Shown here in pieces: positions 1-9,005 of a stretch of 64,000 nt of DNA (position 1 is the stretch's first letter; each line of letters opens with the position of its first letter). The DNA comes from an uncultured Porphyromonadaceae bacterium. Lineage in GTDB: Bacteria > Bacteroidota > Bacteroidia > Bacteroidales > UBA11471. The notes under the pieces are model-generated. The model did not search any database and was not told the DNA's origin. It saw nothing but the letters and a program-made list of their open reading frames with translations. The translations under genes and the position numbers were made by a program. Location of the stretch: NCBI GenBank assembly GCA_900542765.1, contig UQOX01000003.1:1-64000 (forward strand), written 5' to 3'.

Positions 1-1
1 C

Positions 2-1276
2 CTGAAACTGGCCGACCAGGGTGTGAACATTCTCGGTACCTCGGCCAAGAGCATCGACAACGCCGAAGACCGCAACAAGTTCTCGGCCATGTGCGACCGC
101 CTCGGCATCGACCAGCCGGCCTGGCGCGAGCTCACCTCGATGGACGACATCAACGAGTTTATCGAAGAGGTGGGATTCCCCGTGCTGGTGCGCCCCTCCT
201 ATGTGCTCTCGGGCGCGGCCATGAACGTGTGCTCGAACCACGACGAGCTGGTGCGCTTCCTCGAACTGGCCGCCAACGTGTCGAAAAAACACCCCGTGGT
301 CGTCTCGCAATTCATCGAACACGCCAAAGAGGTGGAGATGGACGCCGTGGCCGACAAGGGCGAAATCATCGCCTACGCCATTTCGGAACACATCGAGTTT
401 GCCGGCGTACACTCGGGCGACGCCACCATACAGTTCCCGCCCCAAAAGCTCTACATGGAGACTATTCGCCGCGTAAAACGCATCTCGAAACTCATCGCCA
501 AGGAGCTGAACATCTCGGGACCGTTCAACATACAGTTCCTCGCCAAGGAGAACGCCATCAAGGTCATCGAGTGCAACCTGCGGGCTTCGCGCAGCTTCCC
601 ATTTATCAGCAAGGTTCTGAAAATCAACTTTATCGACCTGGCCACACGCATCATGCTCGGCTTGCCGGTGGAGAAACCGCACCACACGCTCTTCGACATC
701 GACTATGTGGGCATCAAGGCTTCGCAGTTCTCCTTCTCGCGTCTGCAAAAGGCCGACCCCGTACTGGGCGTCGACATGGTCTCGACCGGCGAGGTGGGCT
801 GCCTGGGCAACGACACCGACTGCGCCATACTCAAAGCCATGATTTCGGTAGGCCAACGCATACCCGACAAGAACAAGGGCATACTGCTCTCGACCGGTAC
901 GGCCAAGCAGAAAATCGACATGCTGGCCGCCGCCGAGAAACTGCACGAGAAAGGCTATAAGCTCTACGCCACCGGCGGTACCCACAAGATGCTCGCCAGC
1001 AACGGCGTGCCCTCGACCCTCGTGGCATGGCCCGACGAAGAGGGTGCCCCGCAAGCACTCGACCTCTTGCACAAGAAAGAGATTGACCTCGTGGTGAACA
1101 TTCCCAAAAACCTCTCCGTGGGCGAACTCGACAACGGCTACAAGATACGTCGTGCCGCCATCGACCTCAACATTCCCCTCATCACCAACTCGCGACTGGC
1201 CTCGGCTTTCATCTCGGCCTTCTGCGAGATAGACCTCGACACGCTCGAAATCAAATCGTGGGAAGAGTATCGATAA
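2..1276 (+). CDS. carB: Carbamoyl-phosphate synthase large subunit, C-terminal part (5' end outside window)
   Basis: The large subunit makes carbamoyl phosphate from bicarbonate, ammonia and two ATP, feeding pyrimidine and arginine synthesis in the cytoplasm. The reading frame is open from base 2, so only about the last 424 residues are present. They begin with the second-half motif LGTSAKSID, run through an ATP-grasp domain (VLVRPSYVLSG, then ECNLRASRSFPF with the metal-binding Glu and Asn), and end with an MGS-type allosteric domain (ATGGTHKML phosphate-binding loop). A strong terminator follows 25 bases after the stop. The gene looks intact; the truncation is only the window edge. Confidence 0.96.
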   Translation: MKLADQGVNILGTSAKSIDNAEDRNKFSAMCDRLGIDQPAWRELTSMDDINEFIEEVGFPVLVRPSYVLSGAAMNVCSNHDELVRFLELAANVSKKHPVVVSQFIEHAKEVEMDAVADKGEIIAYAISEHIEFAGVHSGDATIQFPPQKLYMETIRRVKRISKLIAKELNISGPFNIQFLAKENAIKVIECNLRASRSFPFISKVLKINFIDLATRIMLGLPVEKPHHTLFDIDYVGIKASQFSFSRLQKADPVLGVDMVSTGEVGCLGNDTDCAILKAMISVGQRIPDKNKGILLSTGTAKQKIDMLAAAEKLHEKGYKLYATGGTHKMLASNGVPSTLVAWPDEEGAPQALDLLHKKEIDLVVNIPKNLSVGELDNGYKIRRAAIDLNIPLITNSRLASAFISAFCEIDLDTLEIKSWEEYR

Positions 1277-1300
1277 TCCAATCTCCGCATCTTCTACCGA

Positions 1301-1330
1301 CAGCCCGCCGCACGGCGGGCTGTTTTTTTT
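1301..1330 (+). terminator. Rho-independent terminator after carB
   Basis: A perfect 10-bp GC-rich stem (1301-1310 pairing with 1313-1322) is followed by eight T residues at 1323-1330. It lies 25 bases beyond the carB stop codon. Confidence 0.93.
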
Positions 1331-1427
1331 GCATGACCGTGCACACGAGGGGCACAGCCGGGGCTTCTGCAAGGCGCAAAAAAGGGGCATTTCCCAAAAA
1401 TCCACTTTATGAGAATAAAAAATCCCC

Positions 1428-1456
1428 TTGCCGCTGCGATTATATGCCTACATTTG
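1428..1456 (+). promoter_or_regulatory. Bacteroidetes-type promoter for the GH127/146 gene
   Basis: CTTG ends at 1430, followed by an 18-nt spacer and TACATTTG at 1449-1456. This matches the Bacteroidetes -33 TTTG / -7 TAnnTTTG consensus. Transcription would begin near 1462, giving a leader of about 47 nt before the ATG at 1510. Confidence 0.65.
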
Positions 1457-1509
1457 TCTCGATAACTCTTATTTGTCCTGACACACGGCCCGAAAAAAAC
1501 ATACAACGC

Positions 1510-3861
1510 ATGAAAATCACAAAATCTTTTTTTCTCGGAACAGTCCTTTTACTGTCGGTGGCACCGGCCACTGCGCAACTCGAAAAGCGCATAGCATGTT
1601 TCCCTGTCGGAGATGTACGCCTGACGGAAAGTCCCTTCAAACATGCGCAGGAAATGGACATCTGCTACCTGCTGGGTCTTGACCCCGACCGGCTGCTGGC
1701 TCCCTACCGGAAAGAGGCCGGGCTCACTCCCAAAGCCCCCAACTACGGGAACTGGGAAAACAGCGGGCTCGACGGCCACATAGGCGGCCACTACCTGTCG
1801 GCTCTCTCCTACATGTATGCCGCTACCGGGGACACCGAGATAAAAGCCCGACTCGATTACATGCTCGACGAACTGCAAACCTGCCAAGAGGCCGCCGGCG
1901 ACGGTTACCTGTGCGGCGTTCCCGGCGGACGGGCCATGTGGGAAGAGATAGCCCGCGGCAACATTCGGGCCAGCCGTTTCGACCTCAACGGGAAATGGGT
2001 CCCGCTCTACAACATACACAAGACCTTTGCCGGCCTGCGCGACGCCTGCCTGCAAACCGGCAGCAGCCAAGCCCGGACGATGTTGGTCAAGCTCACCGAC
2101 TGGTGGCTCGACCTCGTTTCGCAACTGAGCGACGACCAGATACAGGAGATGCTTACCAGCGAACACGGCGGTCTGAACGAGGTATTTGCCGACGTAGCTG
2201 CGATAACCGGCGATGAAAAACACCTGCAACTGGCCCGCCGCTTCTCCCACCAGGAGATACTGCAACCGCTGCTGCGGCACGAAGACCGCCTCACGGGCAT
2301 GCACGCCAACACCCAGATACCGAAAGTCATCGGATTCAAACGGATAGCCGACGTCGAAGGGAACCGAGAATGGGACGAAGCGGCCGACTTCTTTTGGAAA
2401 TCGGTCGTGGAGAACCGCACCATCTCCATCGGCGGCAACAGCGTCAGGGAACACTTCAACCCGACCGACGATTTCAGCAGCATGCTCAACAGCGAACAGG
2501 GTCCCGAGACCTGCAACACCTACAACATGTTGCGGCTCACCAAGATGCTGTACGAGACCAGCGGCGACCCGCATTACGCCGACTACTACGAACGCGCCCT
2601 CTACAACCACATACTCTCGACGGTGAATCCCGTGCAAGGCGGGTTTGTCTACTTCACCCCCATGCGGTCGGGACACTACCGCGTATATTCCCAACCGCAG
2701 ACCTCCTTCTGGTGCTGTGTGGGTTCGGGGCTCGAAAACCACGCCCGCTACGGCGAAATGATTTACGGACACAGCGACGACACGCTCTATGTCAACCTTT
2801 TCATTCCGTCGGTCCTGCAATGGGGAAAAAGCGAAATCGAACAGCAGACGGCTTTCCCCGAGGAGGAAGGGACGACCCTGGTCATTCGCCGACAGAAAAG
2901 CCGGCGGAATTTCACGCTCCGCTTCCGCCTTCCCGAATGGGTCGATGAGAAAGAGGTGCAGCTGTCGGTAAACGGCACACCGCAACCCGTGAAGGTCATC
3001 GACGGATATGTATCGCTCACCCGCACCTGGTCGCAAGGCGACAAGGCGCAGATGCACCTGCCCATGCACCTGCAAGCCGTGGCCCTGCCCGACGGGTCGG
3101 ACAACTACTCGTTCCTCTACGGTCCCGTGGTACTGGCGGCACAGATGGGCAAACAGGAACAGGCGGGTCTCTTTGCCGACGACAGCCGCGGCGGACATAT
3201 CGCCTCGGGAAAACGCATACCGCTGCAAGAGATGCCTGTCGTGGTGGGCGAGGGAACGACCTTGCTCTCGCACCTCGAAAAGGTGAAGGGTAAACCCCTC
3301 ACCTTCAAACTGCACGGCGTATATCCGCAACGCTACGAGGGCATGCTGCTGCAACCCTTCTACCGGCTCTACGAGTGCCGGTACATGATCTACTGGCCAG
3401 TGATCAGCAATACCGCGCTGCAAAGCCGCATAGAAGAACTGGCGGCCGAAGAGAGCCAACGAGCCGCCCTCGACGCCATCACCACCGACAAGGTCGTGTG
3501 CGGCGAGCAACAACCCGAGAGCGACCATGCCGTGCAAGCCGAGCAATCGCGCATCGGCGACGATGAAGGTTGCCATTGGCGCGAAGCCAACAAGTGGTTC
3601 AGCTACCGCATGAAAACAAGGGAGGGAGCAGCCAACCGGGTCTATATGGTCTATCGTCCGGAGTTCCGAAGAGATGCCCGCATCGAAATAAACGGGCAAG
3701 AGGTGGGGATACTCACCGACAGCCGCTTGTCGGACACGGCCGTGGCCGAGATTGAAATTCCGCAAACGATGCGCGGAGAAGAGGAGCTGACGATACGCAT
3801 AAGCAAAGGGGTGCAAAAGGTGACCCCACACATCTACGAAATACGCCTCATCGCCCGATAG
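1510..3861 (+). CDS. Glycoside hydrolase family 127/146 (DUF1680), probable beta-L-arabinofuranosidase
   Basis: Predicted exported enzyme of 783 residues that would release beta-L-arabinofuranose from plant glycans such as pectic side chains. The frame is open further upstream, to 1258, but ATG 1510 is chosen because it starts a clean signal peptide (MKITKSFFLGTVLLLSVAPA, cleavage near ATAQ) just downstream of a promoter. The family zinc/thiolate site is visible: PETCN gives Glu333 and Cys335, and FWCCVGSG gives Cys402 and Cys403. These correspond to the Glu-Cys-Cys-Cys site of HypBA1, in which the first Cys of the CC pair is the nucleophile. The length is nearer to GH146 than to the shorter GH127 enzymes, but I cannot separate the two families by eye. 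No SusC/SusD pair is adjacent, so it is an orphan gene rather than part of a visible PUL. Confidence 0.88.
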   Translation: MKITKSFFLGTVLLLSVAPATAQLEKRIACFPVGDVRLTESPFKHAQEMDICYLLGLDPDRLLAPYRKEAGLTPKAPNYGNWENSGLDGHIGGHYLSALSYMYAATGDTEIKARLDYMLDELQTCQEAAGDGYLCGVPGGRAMWEEIARGNIRASRFDLNGKWVPLYNIHKTFAGLRDACLQTGSSQARTMLVKLTDWWLDLVSQLSDDQIQEMLTSEHGGLNEVFADVAAITGDEKHLQLARRFSHQEILQPLLRHEDRLTGMHANTQIPKVIGFKRIADVEGNREWDEAADFFWKSVVENRTISIGGNSVREHFNPTDDFSSMLNSEQGPETCNTYNMLRLTKMLYETSGDPHYADYYERALYNHILSTVNPVQGGFVYFTPMRSGHYRVYSQPQTSFWCCVGSGLENHARYGEMIYGHSDDTLYVNLFIPSVLQWGKSEIEQQTAFPEEEGTTLVIRRQKSRRNFTLRFRLPEWVDEKEVQLSVNGTPQPVKVIDGYVSLTRTWSQGDKAQMHLPMHLQAVALPDGSDNYSFLYGPVVLAAQMGKQEQAGLFADDSRGGHIASGKRIPLQEMPVVVGEGTTLLSHLEKVKGKPLTFKLHGVYPQRYEGMLLQPFYRLYECRYMIYWPVISNTALQSRIEELAAEESQRAALDAITTDKVVCGEQQPESDHAVQAEQSRIGDDEGCHWREANKWFSYRMKTREGAANRVYMVYRPEFRRDARIEINGQEVGILTDSRLSDTAVAEIEIPQTMRGEEELTIRISKGVQKVTPHIYEIRLIAR

Positions 3862-4178
3862 TCGGTGGTAAAGGCGAGGCCATGCCGAGCCATCATTTCG
3901 CCACGGGCCACTCGTAACAGCAGCAACGGTCGGCGCCGGAGACCCCATTCGGGATTTTACCTTCACTTATGGTATAAAACGCGGCCCCACCCCCGAAAGG
4001 GCTGGCCCGCGCTTTTATTTCATGCATATCGCAGAGGGGGGAGCAAACATGCAGACTTAAATAACGTCAACAAGGCATTTTTTCAAGGAATATTGAAACT
4101 CGCCGAAACTTTTTGACGTCCTTCTTCGTCTAAATCACAAAAAAAACTTTCATTTGTTACACCCAAACTTCTCGCGTC
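3862..4178. other. Intergenic region, 317 bases
   Basis: No gene is seen. It holds a bulged GC-rich hairpin with T-rich flank near 3976-4020. Just before the next gene, TTCATTTG at 4149-4156 differs by one base from the -7 consensus, with TTCG 20 nt further upstream. Confidence 0.5.
3976..4020 (+). terminator. Probable terminator after the GH127/146 gene
   Basis: AAAACGCGG on the left can pair, with a bulge, to the GCCCGCGCTTTT arm on the right, and TTTTATTT follows. It is less perfect than the other terminators in this window. Confidence 0.5.
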
Positions 4179-5003
4179 ATGAAAAAATCGGTCCTCTCAT
4201 TTGTGCTCACAACCCTGCTGTTGTTCGGCAGCACATCGTTCACCCCCACCAATGCCTCACCGTCGAGCCGCAGCAAGGCTGACGACACAACGATAACAGC
4301 CGGTAAGACATACCAGACCCGAAGCGTCGAGGTCGAAGCCTTCAATGCCATAACGGCCAGCTCGGCGATAGACGTCGTCTACACTCAGGCCGAAGGAGAA
4401 CCCACGGTCGAGATTTATGCCCCCGACAACATCATCGACCATATCACCGTCGAGGTAAAAGATGAAACACTGGTGATAGGACGGGAACGCCATATCCGCA
4501 TAAAAGGGAGATGTCAGAAAGTAGTACGCGTGTCGGCTCCCGCCGTGCAACGCCTCCAATCATCGAGCGCGGGCGACATCATACTGAAAAACGGGCTGAC
4601 CACAACCGGTAAAGTTGTAATAAAAGCCAGTAGCGGCGGCGACATCACGGGCGAAGGCATCGTCTGCACCGACCTGCATATCGACGCCAGTTCGGCGGGG
4701 GATATCCAACTGAAAGAGATTACCTGCACCCATATCGAGGCCAAGGCCAGTTCGGCCGGCGACATCGAGCTCTCGGGACGATGCGAGAAGGCCATCTACA
4801 AGGCATCGAGTGCCGGCGATATAAACGCAAAAAAGATGGAAGCCGTCGACGTAGATGCAACCGCCAGCTCGGCCGGAGACATCAGTTGCCATGTATCGGG
4901 CCGGCTGACAGCCCGTACGTCGAGCAGCGGAGAAATTTCCTATAAAGGGACACCGTCGGCCATCGAATATTCTCCTAAAAAGGGGTTAAAAAAAATCGAT
5001 TGA
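4179..5003 (+). CDS. Head-GIN domain (DUF2807) putative secreted adhesin
   Basis: A 274-residue exported protein of the DUF2807 / head-GIN family, described as putative autotransporter-like adhesins; the molecular role is unknown. It has an N-terminal signal peptide (about residues 1-25), then a region resembling the family N-terminus (FNAITASSAIDVVYTQ). From about residue 128 onward it carries seven repeats built on ASSAGDI or variants (SSAGD, SSGGD, SSSGE), roughly 20 residues apart, as expected of a right-handed beta-helix or roll. It ends in a basic GLKKID. It precedes a small lipoprotein gene 77 bases downstream that has its own -7-like box, so the two may be separate units. Confidence 0.85.
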   Translation: MKKSVLSFVLTTLLLFGSTSFTPTNASPSSRSKADDTTITAGKTYQTRSVEVEAFNAITASSAIDVVYTQAEGEPTVEIYAPDNIIDHITVEVKDETLVIGRERHIRIKGRCQKVVRVSAPAVQRLQSSSAGDIILKNGLTTTGKVVIKASSGGDITGEGIVCTDLHIDASSAGDIQLKEITCTHIEAKASSAGDIELSGRCEKAIYKASSAGDINAKKMEAVDVDATASSAGDISCHVSGRLTARTSSSGEISYKGTPSAIEYSPKKGLKKID

Positions 5004-5030
5004 AAAAGGAGACCCGCACGGCCATTTCTC

Positions 5031-5038
5031 TATCTTTG
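5031..5038 (+). promoter_or_regulatory. -7 promoter box TATCTTTG upstream of small lipoprotein gene
   Basis: An exact TAnnTTTG match, 43 bases upstream of the ATG at 5081. No convincing -33 box is seen at the usual distance. Confidence 0.45.
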
Positions 5039-5080
5039 CGGTGTTGATACATCATTTAATAATTAAAAGAAAAAACTATC

Positions 5081-5491
5081 ATGAAAACGATGTTCCGATC
5101 GCTCCTGGTCAGCGCGATCATTCTGTTGAGCATGACTTTCACCTCATGCAGCAAAGACGATGAACAATTCGGCATAATCGGTAGCAGCGACAATGCCGAG
5201 ATGATAATCGGTGAATGGTATTTCACGGGAAACATTGCTCCCTCACTCGTTCTCAATGCCGATGGCAGCTGTGCCATTTACTACGGTTCCAGCTCCATCA
5301 GAAACGACGGTACAGGAAATTGGGTTTACGAGAAAGATTCCCGCACGCTGGTATGCATCATATACAATAGCGACGGCTCGGTGAACACATCGTTTACCTA
5401 CTCTGTAAAAGCCTTGACCGACCAGATATTGACCGCCGAATGGTCTTCGGTCAAATATGGAACGAGAACCGATACCTGGATAAGGAAATAA
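5081..5491 (+). CDS. Small hypothetical lipoprotein
   Basis: A 136-residue predicted lipoprotein of unknown function. A lipoprotein signal ends in FTSC with the acylated Cys at residue 23, followed by SKDDE. The mature part (IIGEWYFTG, then LNADGSCAIYY, TGNWVYEKD and a final TDTWIRK) has the alternating short-strand pattern of lipocalin-like or DUF5640-like small beta-barrel proteins common in Bacteroidetes. That resemblance is by eye only. It is followed by a strong terminator at 5514-5550. Confidence 0.7.
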   Translation: MKTMFRSLLVSAIILLSMTFTSCSKDDEQFGIIGSSDNAEMIIGEWYFTGNIAPSLVLNADGSCAIYYGSSSIRNDGTGNWVYEKDSRTLVCIIYNSDGSVNTSFTYSVKALTDQILTAEWSSVKYGTRTDTWIRK

Positions 5492-5513
5492 CAGCGCAAT
5501 TTACAAAATTGGA

Positions 5514-5550
5514 AAAAAGTGCCGGTAAATACAATTTATCGGCACTTTTT
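5514..5550. terminator. Terminator between the small lipoprotein and porP
   Basis: A 16-bp stem (5514-5529 with 5535-5550, one G-T pair) with A-rich and T-rich ends and a 5-nt loop. It separates the lipoprotein gene from the type IX secretion operon. Confidence 0.88.
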
Positions 5551-5592
5551 GAGTTTATTGATTGAGCCTCGCCGAAAAGCGGAGCTCCATTC

Positions 5593-6549
5593 ATGCGCAT
5601 GAAAAATAAACGATACCTGCTCCTCCTGCTGATGGTGCTGCCGAGTATGGGTCTGTTGCGGGCGCAAGACGACACGCAACTGAGCCAATACTGGGCCATG
5701 CCGTCGTATTACAACGCCGGAGCCGCCGGTATCTACGAGAAACTGAACTTGCGCGCCGCCACCCGGCAGCAGTGGGTGGGAATGCCGGGCGCACCCAAGT
5801 CGTTCCTGGCCTTGGCCGACATGCCGTTGCGCTTTCTCAAAGCCGACCACGGCGTGGGCCTCATGCTGGCCAATGACAGCTACGGACTCTTCAAGACGAC
5901 ATCGCTCGGACTGCAATATGCCTACAAGGTGCGGCTGTGGGGCGGACAGTTGAGCCTCGGCCTGCAACTGGGGCTCGTCAGCCAGACATTCGACGGCACC
6001 GAAGTTTTCATTCCCGAAAGCGATTACCACCAGCAGACCGACAACGCCATTCCCACGACCGAATTGCAGGGTACGGCCTTCGACGTGGGGTTTGGCATGT
6101 ACTACACCCATAAATATTTCTACGCCGGCCTCTCTTCGACCCACCTCACACAACCCACCATTTCGTTCGACGAAAATTACGAAGGCTCCATTACCCGCGC
6201 ATATTATTTCATGGCCGGAGGCAATATTCCCCTGAGAAACGCGTTATATGAAGTGCAGCCGTCGATGATGGTGAAAACGACCTTCCAGATGACGCAAGCC
6301 GAGCTGACCCTGCGGTTGAAGTATAACCGCTTCATCTGGGGAGGATTGGCCTACCGATGGAAAGAAGCGGTAATCTTCATGGCGGGCTGCGAATTCAAGA
6401 ATTTTCTGCTGGGGTACTCCTACGACTACTCCACTTCGGCCATACAGAAAGCGTCGAGCGGCAGCCACGAGGTTTTCGTCGGATACAGCATGAAACTCGA
6501 ACTATCGAAAGGAAAGAAAAACAAACATAAAAGCATAAGGATTTTATAA
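5593..6549 (+). CDS. porP: Type IX secretion system outer-membrane protein PorP/SprF family
   Basis: A 318-residue outer-membrane beta-barrel protein of the PorP/SprF family, which works with the GldKN ring of the type IX secretion system. It has an N-terminal signal peptide ending near LLRAQ, followed by the family signature QLSQYWAMPSYYNAGAAGI (asparagine and proline around the expected YNPAYAG position), then alternating aromatic strands to a basic C-terminus. Start choice is between 5593 and an in-frame ATG at 5599. It lies 2 bases upstream of gldK and is the first gene of the porP-gldK-L-M-N block, an arrangement conserved in Porphyromonas and relatives. No clear promoter is seen in the 42 bases after the upstream terminator. 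Confidence 0.92.
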   Translation: MRMKNKRYLLLLLMVLPSMGLLRAQDDTQLSQYWAMPSYYNAGAAGIYEKLNLRAATRQQWVGMPGAPKSFLALADMPLRFLKADHGVGLMLANDSYGLFKTTSLGLQYAYKVRLWGGQLSLGLQLGLVSQTFDGTEVFIPESDYHQQTDNAIPTTELQGTAFDVGFGMYYTHKYFYAGLSSTHLTQPTISFDENYEGSITRAYYFMAGGNIPLRNALYEVQPSMMVKTTFQMTQAELTLRLKYNRFIWGGLAYRWKEAVIFMAGCEFKNFLLGYSYDYSTSAIQKASSGSHEVFVGYSMKLELSKGKKNKHKSIRIL

Positions 6550-6551
6550 AC

Positions 6552-7973
6552 ATGTATATGAAACGATACATCTCATTCCTCGGCCTGGCAGCACTACTGA
6601 GCGGCTGCGCCGCCACAGGGAGCTCCAACGGCGGAGAACTCACCGGCGTGGGCGGCATGGCTTGGGGCGAACCCACTCCTTACGGCATGGTCTTGGTGAA
6701 ACGAGGGTCCTTTGAAATGGGGCACAACGAGAGCGACAGCCTGTGGGGCACACGGCCCAACGCCCGTTCGATTTCGGTCGATGCCTTCTGGATGGACGAT
6801 ACCGAAATCACCAATTCGGAATATAAGCAATTTGTATATTGGGTACGCGACTCCATTATCCGTGAACGGCTGGCCGACCCGGCCTACGGCGGCAACGAGA
6901 CGTTCAAAATCGAAGAAGACCGCGATGGCAACCCGGTGACCCCGCACCTCAACTGGGCCAAAGCCATTCCCTGGCGCAATCCCACCGAAGATGAGGCCCG
7001 CGCCATCGAGAGCGTGTACCGCATCGACCCCATCTCGGGGAAACGGGTACTCGACGTTGCCCAACTCAACTACCGCTACGACGTGTATAACCACACCGAA
7101 GCCGCCAAACGCCGCAACCGCATGGACCCGGCGCGCCGCATACTCAATACCGACATCACACCGAGCAATGCCGAAATCCTCATTTCGAAAGATACGGCCT
7201 ATATCAATGACGACGGACAAATCGTCACCCAAACCATCATACGGCAACGCCAGAGCGAATTTGACTTCCTCAACACCTACATCATCAATATCTATCCCGA
7301 CACAACCGTGTGGGTCAACGACTTCGACAATGCCTACAACGAGCCCTACATGCGCATGTATTTTGCACACCCGGGCTACAACGACTATCCGGTCGTGGGT
7401 GTGTCGTGGGAGCAGGCCAATGCCTTCTGCGTATGGCGCACCAACCTCCTCCGTTCATCGATGATGCAAGACCGCATGACCGAGCCTTACCGCCTCCCCA
7501 CCGAAGCCGAATGGGAATATGCGGCACGAGCCGGCAAGAATGAGAACAGCTACCCGTGGGACGACAACGGAACCCTGACCGACAAAGGTTGCTTCTATGC
7601 CAACTTCAAACCCATGAAGGGCAACTACCTGCAAGACGGGAACCTGATTACTTCCCGCGTCGGCATCTATCCACCCAACGAATTCGGCCTCTATGACATG
7701 GCCGGTAACGTATCGGAATGGACCTCGACCGCCTACACCGAATCGGTCGACCGCTACACCAGCGACATGAACCCCGACTATCGCTACAATGCCGCCAAGG
7801 AAGACCCCTACCGCATGAAACGGAAAATCGTGCGCGGCGGCTCCTGGAAAGATGTGTCGAACTTCGTCCGCTCCGACATTCGCATGTGGGAATACCAAAA
7901 CGAACAACGCTCCTACATCGGATTCCGCTGCGTGCGCACACAAGTGGGATTTGCCAAAGGTCGCAGAAATTAA
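6552..7973 (+). CDS. gldK: Type IX secretion lipoprotein GldK/PorK
   Basis: A 473-residue outer-membrane lipoprotein that forms, with GldN, the periplasmic ring of the type IX secretion system. The lipobox LLSGC places the acylated cysteine at residue 19 (or 17 if the ATG at 6558 is used). The rest is a formylglycine-generating-enzyme-like fold: YGMVLVKRGSFEMG near the start, DTEITNSEYKQF, PVVGVSWEQANAFC, YRLPTEAEWEYAARAG, NEFGLYDMAGNVSEWTS, and RGGSWKDV near the C-terminus. The central insertion with NPDTT-like segments is typical of GldK rather than of true sulfatase-modifying enzymes. It starts 2 bases after porP and precedes gldL by 24 bases. Confidence 0.96.
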   Translation: MYMKRYISFLGLAALLSGCAATGSSNGGELTGVGGMAWGEPTPYGMVLVKRGSFEMGHNESDSLWGTRPNARSISVDAFWMDDTEITNSEYKQFVYWVRDSIIRERLADPAYGGNETFKIEEDRDGNPVTPHLNWAKAIPWRNPTEDEARAIESVYRIDPISGKRVLDVAQLNYRYDVYNHTEAAKRRNRMDPARRILNTDITPSNAEILISKDTAYINDDGQIVTQTIIRQRQSEFDFLNTYIINIYPDTTVWVNDFDNAYNEPYMRMYFAHPGYNDYPVVGVSWEQANAFCVWRTNLLRSSMMQDRMTEPYRLPTEAEWEYAARAGKNENSYPWDDNGTLTDKGCFYANFKPMKGNYLQDGNLITSRVGIYPPNEFGLYDMAGNVSEWTSTAYTESVDRYTSDMNPDYRYNAAKEDPYRMKRKIVRGGSWKDVSNFVRSDIRMWEYQNEQRSYIGFRCVRTQVGFAKGRRN

Positions 7974-7997
7974 AAAACGAACAAACTGTTAGCCATT

Positions 7998-8984
7998 ATG
8001 GGAAAATACAAGAGATATAAAAACAGCATCGAAAAATTCCTCTCGGGTGACTCGGGAAAACGATTTTTCAACTTTGCATACAGTATAGGCGCCGCCATCG
8101 TCATTTGGGGTGCCCTCTTCAAGATACTGCACCTCCCGGGCGGCAATGTCATGCTCTCGATAGGTATGGGCGTGGAGGTCCTGATGTTTATCCTCACCGC
8201 CTTCGACCGCCCGGCCAAAGAATACCACTGGGAAGAGGTGTTCCCCGTGCTGGCCTCGAAAGACCCCGAAGACCGTCCCGACTTCAAGGGCGGTAATGGC
8301 GGTGGCATCGTCATCAATGGAAACATCTCGGGCGACGGCGGCGTGGTCGTCTCGGGCGACGATGCCCGGCGCATCGCCGGCATTCCCTCGAACATCGACG
8401 TGAGCGAGGAAGATACCAAGAACCTCTCCGACAGCATACAGAAACTCTCGGCAGCCGCCGACCAGATTTCCCGCATGGCCGAGCTTACCGACGCCACCCA
8501 AAAATACCTCGACCAGATGGCCGCCATCTCGGAACAGATGATGCAGTTCCGCCAAGCCACCCAGTCGCTCACCGACGTGTCGAACCTCCTGCTCGACTCC
8601 TACCGCAACATCACCGACAACAGCGACGGCATCACCAACAACACCCAGGGCTACGTCGAACAGATGGAATCGCTCAACCGCAACATCGCCGGGCTGAACA
8701 CCATCTATGAAATACAGTTGAAGAGCATCAGCTCGCAACTCGACAACATCGACCGCGTGAACGTGGGCCTGCGCAACATACGCGAGATGTATGAAGGCTC
8801 GATGCACGACAGCTCGCGCTACTGCGAAGAGGTCGAAAAGATGACCCGCTACATGGCACAACTCAACTCGGTATATCGCAATATGCTCACCGCCATGACG
8901 GTCAACATGTATAACCAACCGGCTCCCCGACAGGAACAACCGCAAAACCCGACTTCGACCGAGGATACCCCGGGTAACGCATAA
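7998..8984 (+). CDS. gldL: Type IX secretion motor protein GldL/PorL
   Basis: A 328-residue inner-membrane protein that, with GldM, forms the proton-driven motor of type IX secretion. Two transmembrane helices lie at about residues 26-44 and 51-69, joined by the conserved KILHLPGG loop. A buried glutamate, Glu60 in GMGVEVLMF, matches the essential glutamate in the second helix of characterised GldL proteins. The long C-terminal cytoplasmic part (about 120-310) is heptad-rich and probably coiled coil, and it ends in a Pro/Gln-rich tail. The gene sits between gldK and gldM with 21-24-base gaps. Confidence 0.95.
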   Translation: MGKYKRYKNSIEKFLSGDSGKRFFNFAYSIGAAIVIWGALFKILHLPGGNVMLSIGMGVEVLMFILTAFDRPAKEYHWEEVFPVLASKDPEDRPDFKGGNGGGIVINGNISGDGGVVVSGDDARRIAGIPSNIDVSEEDTKNLSDSIQKLSAAADQISRMAELTDATQKYLDQMAAISEQMMQFRQATQSLTDVSNLLLDSYRNITDNSDGITNNTQGYVEQMESLNRNIAGLNTIYEIQLKSISSQLDNIDRVNVGLRNIREMYEGSMHDSSRYCEEVEKMTRYMAQLNSVYRNMLTAMTVNMYNQPAPRQEQPQNPTSTEDTPGNA

Positions 8985-9005
8985 CCCACCCAGCAAAAAC
9001 GGAAT

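Noticed and set aside
1549..3966. An open frame of about 805 codons on the minus strand, covering the glycoside hydrolase gene
   Set aside because: It is antisense to a gene with clear catalytic motifs. The strong G/C third-position bias removes stop codons from this antisense frame, and the translation shows no recognisable domain.
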